Source: Streptosporangium album (GTDB lineage Bacteria > Actinomycetota > Actinomycetes > Streptosporangiales > Streptosporangiaceae). From it: a stretch of DNA of 64,000 bases. Under the pieces are notes generated by a model. It saw nothing but the letters and a program-made list of their open reading frames with translations, did not search any database and was not told the DNA's origin. Made by a program: the position numbers and the translations under genes. Shown here piece after piece: positions 56,507-63,278 of this stretch (positions within the stretch are counted from its first letter, which is position 1; every line of letters begins with the position of its first letter). Location: the NCBI RefSeq assembly GCF_014203795.1, contig NZ_JACHJU010000008.1:62001-126000 (forward strand), given 5' to 3'.

Positions 56507-56538
56507 GCATGCAGCCGCCACCGTGAGCGGCTGCATGC
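56507..56538 (+). terminator. Hairpin after the E1 recombinase operon
   Basis: Perfect 12-bp stem GCATGCAGCCGC / GCGGCTGCATGC with an 8-nt loop, placed 11 nt past the coiled-coil gene. There is no T-run, as is common in high-GC actinobacteria. It lies between convergent genes. Confidence 0.6.
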
Positions 56539-56664
56539 ACCTGACGCGATCGTCGGCGGCAGGTCAAGAGGCCTCCGACTGCACCACGCGGACTGCCCGG
56601 TAGGCGCGGTCCTGTCATCATGGTTCGAGCACGACGAGTGGCTCTTGTGTCTCAGGTGCACTGT

Positions 56665-57465
56665 CTATGCCCAGCCGAAATGCTTCATGACGGCTTCAAT
56701 GCCGCTCTGCAGTTGGTTCTGTTCGGCGTTAGTCAGCGGAGCCTGGTCGCAGTATGCTCCGACGAACGCTTCCCGGACGGGCTGGCTTGTCGGTCCCCAG
56801 TCGTGGAAGCGGGTTCCGAGCAGGGCTGTCGCCTTGGCGAGGTCCGACACCCTTGAGCGGTAGGTCACCTCCTCGAAGTCGAGGACGGCCGTGATGCTCG
56901 TGCCGTCATGAAGGACGTTGGCGGACCGGAAGTCATTGTGAACGAGCCGCTCATGCCGGGCCGACGGGCCGCTGCCGATGCGGTGGGGGTAGGCGGCCAT
57001 CGCGTCGTGGAGCGTCGCCAGCATGCGGCCAGCCTCGGTGACTTGCGCTGGATCTTCTACATCGAGGAGATCGCCGTCGATGACGGGAATGACGCCGAGC
57101 GAAACGTTGTCCAGCTCTACTCGAAGGCGACCATCTCGTGCCGGAATCGGAGCAGCAACAGGAATGCCGCGGTGGTGAAGCCACATGGTGAGGGTCGTCG
57201 TATCGGCCAGGCGCTGGAATAGCTTCGAGGCGACGGACCATTTCGCGATGAGGCGCCTGTCATCGGCCGTGATCCACGCCAGCAGGTTTCCGCCGCTGAT
57301 GACCAGGCGATCGCAGTCATCAACCGTGATGGTCCAGGTGTCCCAGAGGGTGTCACCCATCCAGTCGGCCGCGGAAACAGCATCGGCGAAGCCGAAGCGC
57401 TGGCTTAGAGCTTCTTCGGGGTCAGCTGACTCCCACAGCATGCTGAGCTGAGGCGTGATCTTCAT
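56665..57465 (-). CDS. APH/choline-kinase-family phosphotransferase (E1 cargo)
   Basis: The 266-residue protein starts at ATG 57465. Kinase-like motifs: LLAWITADDRRLIAKWSVAS (ATP-lysine region), the catalytic loop RLVHNDFRSANVLHD (HxD...N) and VLDFEEVTYRSRVSDL (DFE metal site). This is the APH fold that includes aminoglycoside, macrolide and other antibiotic kinases. The substrate cannot be inferred. It occupies the same convergent position at the right end of E1 as the ComB-like gene in E2. By analogy with Tn554, which carries spectinomycin and erythromycin resistance, a resistance role is plausible but unproven. Confidence 0.82.
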   Translation of the reverse strand: MKITPQLSMLWESADPEEALSQRFGFADAVSAADWMGDTLWDTWTITVDDCDRLVISGGNLLAWITADDRRLIAKWSVASKLFQRLADTTTLTMWLHHRGIPVAAPIPARDGRLRVELDNVSLGVIPVIDGDLLDVEDPAQVTEAGRMLATLHDAMAAYPHRIGSGPSARHERLVHNDFRSANVLHDGTSITAVLDFEEVTYRSRVSDLAKATALLGTRFHDWGPTSQPVREAFVGAYCDQAPLTNAEQNQLQSGIEAVMKHFGWA

Positions 57466-57588
57466 GGTCTAGTAGACCACCACATTGGGTCGCGCCGTCT
57501 GGTTCTGTTCGGGAGAACCGGTCCGCACACGGCACTAGGCCGCGAGGACTGATAGTCAGAAGTTCAACACGCTGGACTTGACAGAGAA

Positions 57589-57957
57589 GATGTCCACGCT
57601 GACCACGCGCCCACCTGAGCCGACGATCTCGGCCAGGAGCGCGGCATTTTAGCCGCCTGAACCGTACTCGAGCACATTCATGCCTGGCCTGATCTTGGCC
57701 TGTTCGATCATCCGGGCTTGGAGGAACGGTGCGCTGGTCGAGGAGATCAGCACCCCATGCTCGTCCGTCTTGATCGCCACCGACTCGTCGGCGTTGTAGG
57801 CAACCTCCATCGGGGTGCCGGCCGGGACGAACTCGTGCCGTGGCACCGCGCGGAACGCAGCCTCAACCTGGGCTGATGTGATGTGCCCGGCGGAGACGAG
57901 CTCGTCCGCGAGCTGGTCGCGCAGCTCGGCGGTGTGGTCAGCAGTCGCTCTTGTCAC
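57589..57957 (-). pseudogene. FxLD-system PIMT-type methyltransferase, N-terminal part
   Basis: It starts at GTG 57957 with AGAGGG 7 nt upstream. It reads ELRDQLADELVSAGHITSAQ, AAFRAVPRHEFVPAG, then the SAM motif I region NVLEYGSGG. The next codon is TAA where family members have Tyr (GSGGYNAAL), after which the normal frame goes on (NAALLAEIVGSGGRVVSVDI) to the E1 junction. The gene therefore carries both an insertion and a nonsense change. It is the first gene of the lanthipeptide operon side. Confidence 0.87.
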
Positions 57958-58110
57958 AGGTAATCCCTCTCTGGGTGTACGGAGTCGATCACTGGGGGAA
58001 GCTCAGTGAGGCGCTCAGCCTGGCACTTTCTCCGGGGATCTCTCCCCGTTGGCGCGCAGGGGGTGAGACGTGGCGGCACGCTGAGGCGCGCTCCACGTGC
58101 CGCCGCGGGT

Positions 58111-58452
58111 TCATGAGGTCGCCGTGACCGGCTTGGGCCCGGCGTAGAGCTGCTGGGCGAGCTGAAGGGCGACGCGCTGGAGCTCCTCGACGGCGGCGTG
58201 CTCGGCGGGCTCTTCCTGGAACTGCTTCCCCCAGCAGTAGGTTGTGCCGGCCGGGTCGGTCCAGACGGTCAGCCCTGTGGGGATCACCAGGCGGGGCACG
58301 CCCTCGTCGTAGGACATCGCCGGATAGATCCGGTGGACGTGCAGTTCCAACCGCAGAGCCTGGAGCGCCTCGACGGCGGCCGACCGGGTGATCTTCGCCT
58401 GCAAGTGGTCCCCACCGGGTGTGCCGTAAAACGGGATCACGGCTGCCTCCAT
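58111..58452 (-). CDS. Small hypothetical protein X of the lanthipeptide locus
   Basis: The 113-residue protein starts at ATG 58452, overlapping the previous gene by 16 nt. Sequence: AAVEALQALRLELHVHRIYP, VPRLVIPTGLTVWTDPAGTT, then a helical end (AAVEELQRVALQLAQQLYAG). It is small, soluble and mixed alpha/beta. No family is recognised. It is 153 nt upstream of the methyltransferase in the same direction, so it may be part of the same transcript. Confidence 0.7.
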   Translation of the reverse strand: MEAAVIPFYGTPGGDHLQAKITRSAAVEALQALRLELHVHRIYPAMSYDEGVPRLVIPTGLTVWTDPAGTTYCWGKQFQEEPAEHAAVEELQRVALQLAQQLYAGPKPVTATS

Positions 58453-58802
58453 TGTGGTCGACGCGTCCTCGCGGGCCGGGCGCCGGCGCCCGGCCGGTAA
58501 GGCGAATGGAACCGCGGGGCGCGTGCCAGGGCCATCTGAGGCGGACGGTGGTCGGCCGGTGTCGGGGCGGGCGGGCTGGTCGCGGCCAGGGGCGGCAGGG
58601 TCTCGGGCCGGGCGAGCACCATGTGCTGCCACAGCTCGGCGGCGCTGCGGCCCTGCACCACGACGCATCGGTTGGGGTCGCTGCACTCCCACGCCTCCAG
58701 GCGTTGCCAGTAGGAGCTCCAGCGCACCAGCCAGGTCGGGGCCAGGGCCTGCACCTGCGCCGCGGCTTCTACAGCAGCGGCGTCCGGGCCGTGGTAGCTC
58801 AT
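58437..58802 (-). CDS. Small hypothetical protein Y of the lanthipeptide locus
   Basis: The 121-residue protein starts at ATG 58802 with AAGGAG 7 nt upstream. A helical Ala-rich N-terminus (AAAVEAAAQVQALAPTWLVR) leads to a compact core (WECSDPNRCVVVQGRSAAEL, LWQHMVLA) and a Pro/Arg-rich tail. It is translationally coupled to protein X. No known family. Confidence 0.7.
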   Translation of the reverse strand: MSYHGPDAAAVEAAAQVQALAPTWLVRWSSYWQRLEAWECSDPNRCVVVQGRSAAELWQHMVLARPETLPPLAATSPPAPTPADHRPPQMALARAPRFHSPYRPGAGARPARTRRPQWRQP

Positions 58803-58831
58803 GGTTGACTCCTTCGTGCGTGAGGGTGTGG

Positions 58832-58880
58832 TCTCGGGATGTCCCACCCGCGGCGGCGCGGGGCCAGGGACATCCCGAGA
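58832..58880. terminator. Perfect 14-bp inverted repeat between two minus-strand genes
   Basis: TCTCGGGATGTCCC at 58832-58845 and its exact inverted copy at 58867-58880, loop of 21 nt. It lies between the stop of the gene at 59004 and the start of protein Y, so it is a terminator of the former or an operator of the latter. Confidence 0.45.
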
Positions 58881-59003
58881 TCACATGGGAGGGCAGACCC
58901 TTCGGTGACTCCGCGAACATCTGGTGTGTGGGGCGGAGCCACGGCGGGGGCGCAGGTCTGCCGAAGGCTTGGGGTGGGGGGGCTCGCCATGAGCGCCAGG
59001 AGG

Positions 59004-59537
59004 TCACTGGGGGTCCACATGATGCCCCCGAGTGGCCGAAGCGAGTAGATCATCGGCCAGTAGCGGACCCCTGAGGATCGTGCTCACCACGGGTTGGGTG
59101 CGGAGTTGCTCGTACTGGTCGGCCAGTCGTGCGGCGGCGCGCGCCGGCCGTCTGGCGCATGTCCACAACGGTCTGCCGCGCGGCGTCTCTGAGCCGGGGA
59201 CGACCCACCGGTATCGGTGGCCGTCCGCACGGACGACCAGGCCGACCCAGACGGAGATCAGCGCCTCCCCCTTCAGAAGGAAGGGCTGCACATCAACGAT
59301 GATGCCGTGGCCACGGCCCAGCGCCGCGGCGAGGCTCAAAGCCATCTGGACAGCGGGAGGCAGATCGATGGTGTCAGGCTGGAACTCCCCCGAGAATGCG
59401 GAGTCAAGAGATGGCGCCGCAGCTTGCGCCTTCGGCCTGTACGCTGCAGCCGACCGTGGAACAGCTGTGCGCAGCACCTCGACGGCCAGCATCCCTGCGG
59501 GGATCACTTCCAGGTCGAACGTCTCATCGAGAGCCAC
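59004..59537 (-). CDS. Hypothetical protein, 177 residues
   Basis: The start is GTG 59537, chosen because GGAGG lies 9 nt upstream; the longer frame to 59669 looks non-coding. It begins ALDETFDLEVIPAGMLAVEV and has a hydrophobic helix (AVQMALSLAAALGRGHGIIV), then VDVQPFLLKGEALISVWVGL and a YRWVVPG...RARP-like basic end. A mixed alpha/beta soluble protein of unknown family. It is divergent from the regulator gene at 59744, sharing a ~200-bp control region. Confidence 0.65.
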   Translation of the reverse strand: MALDETFDLEVIPAGMLAVEVLRTAVPRSAAAYRPKAQAAAPSLDSAFSGEFQPDTIDLPPAVQMALSLAAALGRGHGIIVDVQPFLLKGEALISVWVGLVVRADGHRYRWVVPGSETPRGRPLWTCARRPARAAARLADQYEQLRTQPVVSTILRGPLLADDLLASATRGHHVDPQ

Positions 59538-59743
59538 GGTTGCGCCTCCGTATGTGATCGGCCCTGCCTTGCGCTGACCACCTACACCGTGACCGTGCAG
59601 AGGGTGACAGCACGACGACATACGGGTGTCATCTTCCGACGCTTGCGCGACATACTGTGCTGATGTCATGGCGCTCCAGCCGAATCTCGGCGTTACTGGA
59701 GAAGTGCGCGGCCGGTGGTGCCGCTCCTCCGAGGAGAAACGAA

Positions 59744-61078
59744 ATGGGCCATCCCACGCTGCTCGCGTTGCTGGCGGCGCAACGCCACTGGACCTCGGCT
59801 GACGCCGTTGCCGCCTTCGGCGAGGTGGCTCAGAGCATGGGAAGCACGTACATAGTCAGCGAACGGCAGTGGGAACGCTGGTGCGCCGCCAAAGTCAAGG
59901 GCCTTCCTCGGCCATTGTGCTGCCGCATCTTGGAGAACCTGTTCGAGCGTCCCGTCCGTGATCTGTTCGCACCTCCGCCGCTCATGACTCCCCTGCCACC
60001 CCGGGGAGCTCCCACTGAAGGTGATCGCGCATACTGGAGAGAACCGTACGAATCCGGACCCCACGCGGGTTCCGCAGTCATCGACGAGGAGATAGTTACG
60101 GTCGCTGACGACTCGGCCCAGTTCACCCGCCGTATTCGCCGGGTGGACGAGCGCGCCCTTGACCAGTTCGACGCCGACGTGAGCCAGCTCGCGGTGGACT
60201 ATCTGCGCCGCCCGCCGTACTTCGCGTTCCGCCGCGTCGCCGAGCTGCGCAACGAGGTATTCGCTGTGCTGGACAGCCGTCACCCACTTGACCAGGAACG
60301 GCGCCTCTACCTTGTGGCGGGCAAGCTGTGCGCGCTGCTTGCTCACATCAGCGCCGACCTCGACCACCCGCACGAGGCAGAAACACACGTCCGTACTGCC
60401 CTTGTGTGCGCCGAACTGGTCGAAGACGACAGCCTGCGCAGCTATGCCCGGTGGGTGCAGTCCAACGTCGCCTACTGGAGAGGCGACTACCGCCGCGCCG
60501 CCGACATCGCCCGCACAGCGCGTGAGGCCGCCACAACTGGATCAGACCTGCTGCGGTTGGTAAGCCAGGAAACCCGTGCCATAGCGGCGATGCGGGATCG
60601 TTCCGCGTTCGCTCAGGTCGTCGCAACCGCCATTGACGTCCGGGAAAACGCGGAGCCCACCGACGAGCCGGGCGTATTCCGCTTCAGCCCCGGGAAGGCC
60701 GCGTACTACGTGAGCGAGGCGTATCACGCGATGGGCAGTCCCGCGGACCTGCAGCTCGCCCAGCAGCAGGCACGGGAGTCGGTTCATCTGCTGTCCGCCG
60801 ATCCCGACGACCAGGGGCCAAGCCTGCTTGCCGCCGCGACCCTCGACTTGGTGGCAGCACAGTTGACCGCCGGTGAATTGGACGGCGCCGCCGAGTCGCT
60901 TCGCGGTGTGCTCGACACCCGGCCGGAGTTGCGGACAGTCCCGGTCGTGCAGCGGGTCCGACGTATCGACCAGCAGTTGGCCCTTACCAAGGGCACGTCG
61001 CTCATCCTCGACCTGCGCGAGCAGACCGCGTTGTTCATCGCCCATCCTGCGGCCACCCCAGAGATCCCTGGCCGGTAG
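59744..61078 (+). CDS. HTH/TPR-type transcriptional regulator
   Basis: The 444-residue protein starts at ATG 59744 (GAGGAG 11 nt before the ATG). The N-terminal ~75 residues hold an HTH-like region (SERQWERWCAAKVKGLPRPL, CRILENLFERPVRDLFAPPP), typical of a family of actinobacterial regulators. The C-terminal ~280 residues are helical repeats (HEAETHVRTALVCAELVEDD, YRRAADIARTAREAATTGSD, ASPEA-type), consistent with TPR units that bind a peptide or partner. It lies next to the lanthipeptide locus and may respond to a peptide signal; this is an inference. Confidence 0.72.
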   Translation: MGHPTLLALLAAQRHWTSADAVAAFGEVAQSMGSTYIVSERQWERWCAAKVKGLPRPLCCRILENLFERPVRDLFAPPPLMTPLPPRGAPTEGDRAYWREPYESGPHAGSAVIDEEIVTVADDSAQFTRRIRRVDERALDQFDADVSQLAVDYLRRPPYFAFRRVAELRNEVFAVLDSRHPLDQERRLYLVAGKLCALLAHISADLDHPHEAETHVRTALVCAELVEDDSLRSYARWVQSNVAYWRGDYRRAADIARTAREAATTGSDLLRLVSQETRAIAAMRDRSAFAQVVATAIDVRENAEPTDEPGVFRFSPGKAAYYVSEAYHAMGSPADLQLAQQQARESVHLLSADPDDQGPSLLAAATLDLVAAQLTAGELDGAAESLRGVLDTRPELRTVPVVQRVRRIDQQLALTKGTSLILDLREQTALFIAHPAATPEIPGR

Positions 61079-61104
61079 TTACTGCCTGCTGGCAGGATCT
61101 CCCC

Positions 61105-61584
61105 GTGACGATTCAGGTATCAGTATGCGGTCCGCGTGACTGCACAAGCGAAGACGAGTCCAACGCCCGCGAGGTCGGCCGACTGCTGGCGGAGCGCGGC
61201 GCGGTGGTGATCTGCGGTGGTTACACAGGGGTCATGGCCGCGGTGTCGGCCGGCGCCCGGGCGGCGGGTGGGACGGTGGTGGGCATTCTGTCCCGAGCGG
61301 ACAGGGAGTACGCCAACCCAGACCTCTCCATCGTGATCCCGACTGGCGCTGGGGAGGCGCGAAACAACATCATCGTCAACTCGGGCGACGCCGTGATCGT
61401 CATCGGCGGATCGTGGGGCACGTTGTCCGAGCTGGCGCTCGCGATGCGCCGTGGGCGTGCTCCCGTGGTCCAGCTCGGTGGCTGGCAGCTCCTCGACCGT
61501 GAGGGGCGCCCCCTTGCCGGTGTCAGGCACGCTTCGTCTGCGGAGGAGGCTCTGGCGGTTACCGGGCTCTGGCCTGACCACTGA
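61105..61584 (+). CDS. LOG/TIGR00725-like (SLOG superfamily) protein
   Basis: The 159-residue protein starts at GTG 61105. Rossmann-type: IQVSVCGPRDCTSEDESNAR, the glycine motif VVICGGYTGVMAAVSAGARA, and the phosphate-site GGSWGTLSELALAMRRG, which resembles the PGGxGTxxE motif of LOG/lysine-decarboxylase-like proteins. Such proteins bind nucleotides or act as nucleotide hydrolases. It begins 26 nt after the regulator gene and is probably in its operon. Confidence 0.82.
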   Translation: MTIQVSVCGPRDCTSEDESNAREVGRLLAERGAVVICGGYTGVMAAVSAGARAAGGTVVGILSRADREYANPDLSIVIPTGAGEARNNIIVNSGDAVIVIGGSWGTLSELALAMRRGRAPVVQLGGWQLLDREGRPLAGVRHASSAEEALAVTGLWPDH

Positions 61585-61652
61585 CCTCTCCGGATCCCAC
61601 TCGCCGGCCCTAACCTCCGGCAAGATTTTTTGCGCCGCGCTGCCACAAGAGC

Positions 61653-61681
61653 GGATCTATGATTCATAGATCCGGTATAAC
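61653..61681 (+). promoter_or_regulatory. Palindromic operator and promoter of the RHH gene
   Basis: Arms GGATCTATGA and TCATAGATCC around one T (61653-61673) form a perfect palindrome. A -10 box TATAAC (61676-61681) follows at once, and the gene's ATG is 8 nt downstream, so the mRNA is probably leaderless and repressed at this site. Confidence 0.65.
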
Positions 61682-61689
61682 TTGCTGCC

Positions 61690-61938
61690 ATGAGTGGGAA
61701 CAGACGCGGACCAGACCCGAAGTGGGGGCCGATGGCGCCACCGCACCCCGTGCGCTTCCCGGAGGAACTTGCAGCCATGGTGAAAGCGGCTGCAAGGGCC
61801 CGGCACTGCTCGGTGAACGAGCTCGTCGTCACAGCCCTTGCCCGTGAGCTCGGCTACGACCTCAACGCGAAACCACCGCGGGTGTCCGAGCAAAAGCCCA
61901 TCCCGCTCATCGACGAGCAGAGTCACGCCGCCGCATAG
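61690..61938 (+). CDS. Ribbon-helix-helix (Arc/CopG-like) DNA-binding protein
   Basis: The 82-residue protein starts at ATG 61690. The beta strand HPVRFPEELAAMVKAAARAR is followed by a helix-turn-helix-like RHH core (HCSVNELVVTALARELGYDL) and a flexible tail. It lies directly behind a perfect palindromic operator, so it is most likely autorepressing. It resembles an antitoxin or a plasmid copy/partition regulator; no toxin gene follows, and a terminator lies 75 nt on. Confidence 0.75.
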   Translation: MSGNRRGPDPKWGPMAPPHPVRFPEELAAMVKAAARARHCSVNELVVTALARELGYDLNAKPPRVSEQKPIPLIDEQSHAAA

Positions 61939-62012
61939 GCCACCAGGCCGACGCGGGGCGAAAGGAGACAGTCAGCCCCAGTAAGAACGGGCGACACCCG
62001 TAAAAACAAGCA

Positions 62013-62056
62013 GGGCCCTCGCGCAACTTCTTGGCGGTTGCGGCGCGAGGACCCTT
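62013..62056 (+). terminator. Hairpin terminator after the RHH gene
   Basis: GGGCCCTCGCGC and GCGCGAGGACCC form a 12-bp stem (one mismatch) around a 19-nt loop, ~75 nt after the RHH stop. Confidence 0.65.
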
Positions 62057-62125
62057 CCAAACCCCGGCCCGGCGCGTGTCGGCTGGCGCTTCTGCGTGCC
62101 TGGCCGGTCCTAAAGGTCTGAGGCC

Positions 62126-62719
62126 ATGTTAGACGATGGATCCTCGGGTCGGCCACCCACGCCCGAAAACAGCTTGTTCGGCGTGTCCCGACCCGTCTTC
62201 GCCGTTACCGCTACGACATACAGCGTTACGGTCGTTACCCGCCTCGACCCGGACGCGGTGATCCCTGATCACCTCGTCCGGGCGCCGTCGCGGCCGTTTT
62301 GGATGCGCGTCGTGCAGGAGCACCCTGACGCGGGTGGCCGGCGTGCGGACTGGTGGCAGCGCACGATGGCCGTGGTGTGGCAACTCGCCACGCGCACCGG
62401 CCCCGACCGGGTCACCTCCCCCAAGCTGGGCGCGACCTGGGCCGTGCTCGCCGAGGCGGCCGGGGTGTCACGGTCCACGCTCGCCGACCGGCTGCGCTGG
62501 CTACGGGAGTGTGGGCTCCTGGTCGTGCTCACCACCGGCTCCACGGCCCGCTACCGGCGCGGCACCATGTGCGGGCTCGCGGACGACGGGCTCGGCAACC
62601 TGGCCGCGGAGTACATCCTCACCCTGCCCGCCGAGGTGCTCGCCGCCCTGGACGACGCCGAGCTGCAGCAGGTGTTCCCCCTCGATGGGGGGCAGACCAA
62701 GTACGCCGGAAAGGGCTAA
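62126..62719 (+). CDS. Winged-helix protein, possible plasmid-type replication/regulatory protein
   Basis: The 197-residue protein starts at ATG 62126; GTG starts within the next 40 codons are possible. A helix-turn-helix is visible at ~115-140 (TWAVLAEAAGVSRSTLADRL then RWLRECGLLVVLTTGSTARY), the winged helix of actinobacterial rep-like or GntR-like proteins. The C-terminus (AAEYILTLPAEVLAALDDAE) appears normal. The N-terminal part has no recognisable motif. Its place next to a RHH regulator suggests a mobile plasmid or ICE module. Confidence 0.5.
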   Translation: MLDDGSSGRPPTPENSLFGVSRPVFAVTATTYSVTVVTRLDPDAVIPDHLVRAPSRPFWMRVVQEHPDAGGRRADWWQRTMAVVWQLATRTGPDRVTSPKLGATWAVLAEAAGVSRSTLADRLRWLRECGLLVVLTTGSTARYRRGTMCGLADDGLGNLAAEYILTLPAEVLAALDDAELQQVFPLDGGQTKYAGKG

Positions 62720-62865
62720 TAGGGCTGGTCAGAGGTCACGACAGCAGCTGAGGTGTCACCATTTGCGTTGATTTGGTTGCAGTCCGATGAACTGTGCGGT
62801 GCGTTGTGATCATCTGTCGCTATGGTGTGCGGGTTCTGGAAGTGATCAGCAGGAAGGGCTCGCCG

Positions 62866-63278
62866 GTGACGTCGATCGAGCGGACCGCCTACCCGCAGTT
62901 CAAGCGCCTGACCTCGGCGCGGGTGCTGCACGTGTTCTTCACCCCGACGGCCGAGGAGACCGACTGGGCTCAGGAACTGGCCAGGAGTCCGCAGGCGCTG
63001 TTCGCGCTGGTGCTGGCGCTGAAGTGCTTTCAGAAGATGGCGCGGTTTCCCTCCCCGGAGGAGATCCCGCAGGTCGTCGTCGACCACGTGCGGCGCTGCC
63101 TGGGCCTGGCCGACGATGTCGAGCCCGACCACGGGGCCGCCAGCACAGCCAAATGGCACCGTAAGAAGATCCGGGCCCGTCAGGGCGTGGTCTACGACCA
63201 GCCCCGGGCCCGGGTGATCGCCGCCGAGGCCATGAGCAAGGCGGCGCTGGCCAAGAACAACCCGCCGGATCTGATCAA
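62866..63278 (+). pseudogene. Tn3-family transposase N-terminus, cut by IS copy C
   Basis: From GTG 62866 it reads TSIERTAYPQFKRLTSARVL, VLALKCFQKMARFPSPEEIP, then KWHRKKIRARQGVVYDQPRA and stops being transposase-like after AKNNPPDLIN at the IS border. This is the N-terminal domain of the same Tn3 subgroup as the remnant at 1387-4085. About 20-25 residues are missing between the two parts, and they lie on opposite strands. They may come from one gene or two copies. Confidence 0.78.

Larger units (their letters stand above)
41960..57594 (+). mobile_element. E1: recombinase-trio transposon (15.6 kb with nested E2) in the methyltransferase gene
   Basis: The left junction GATATC (41960-41965) and right junction GACATC (minus strand, 57594-57589) mark the crossover. 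Inward of both the sequence continues TTCTCTGTTAG / TTCTCTGTCAA, an ~11-bp inverted repeat. Removing E1 restores the methyltransferase frame exactly. E1 encodes three overlapping recombinase genes, a small coiled-coil gene and a convergent APH-like cargo gene. The layout resembles Tn554-type elements but with three large recombinases. Confidence 0.85.

Noticed and set aside
58454-59074. 206-codon plus-strand frame over 58.5-59.1 kb
   Set aside because: Antisense to proteins with good ribosome sites (58437-58802 and 59004-59537) and made of Arg/Gly/Pro noise.
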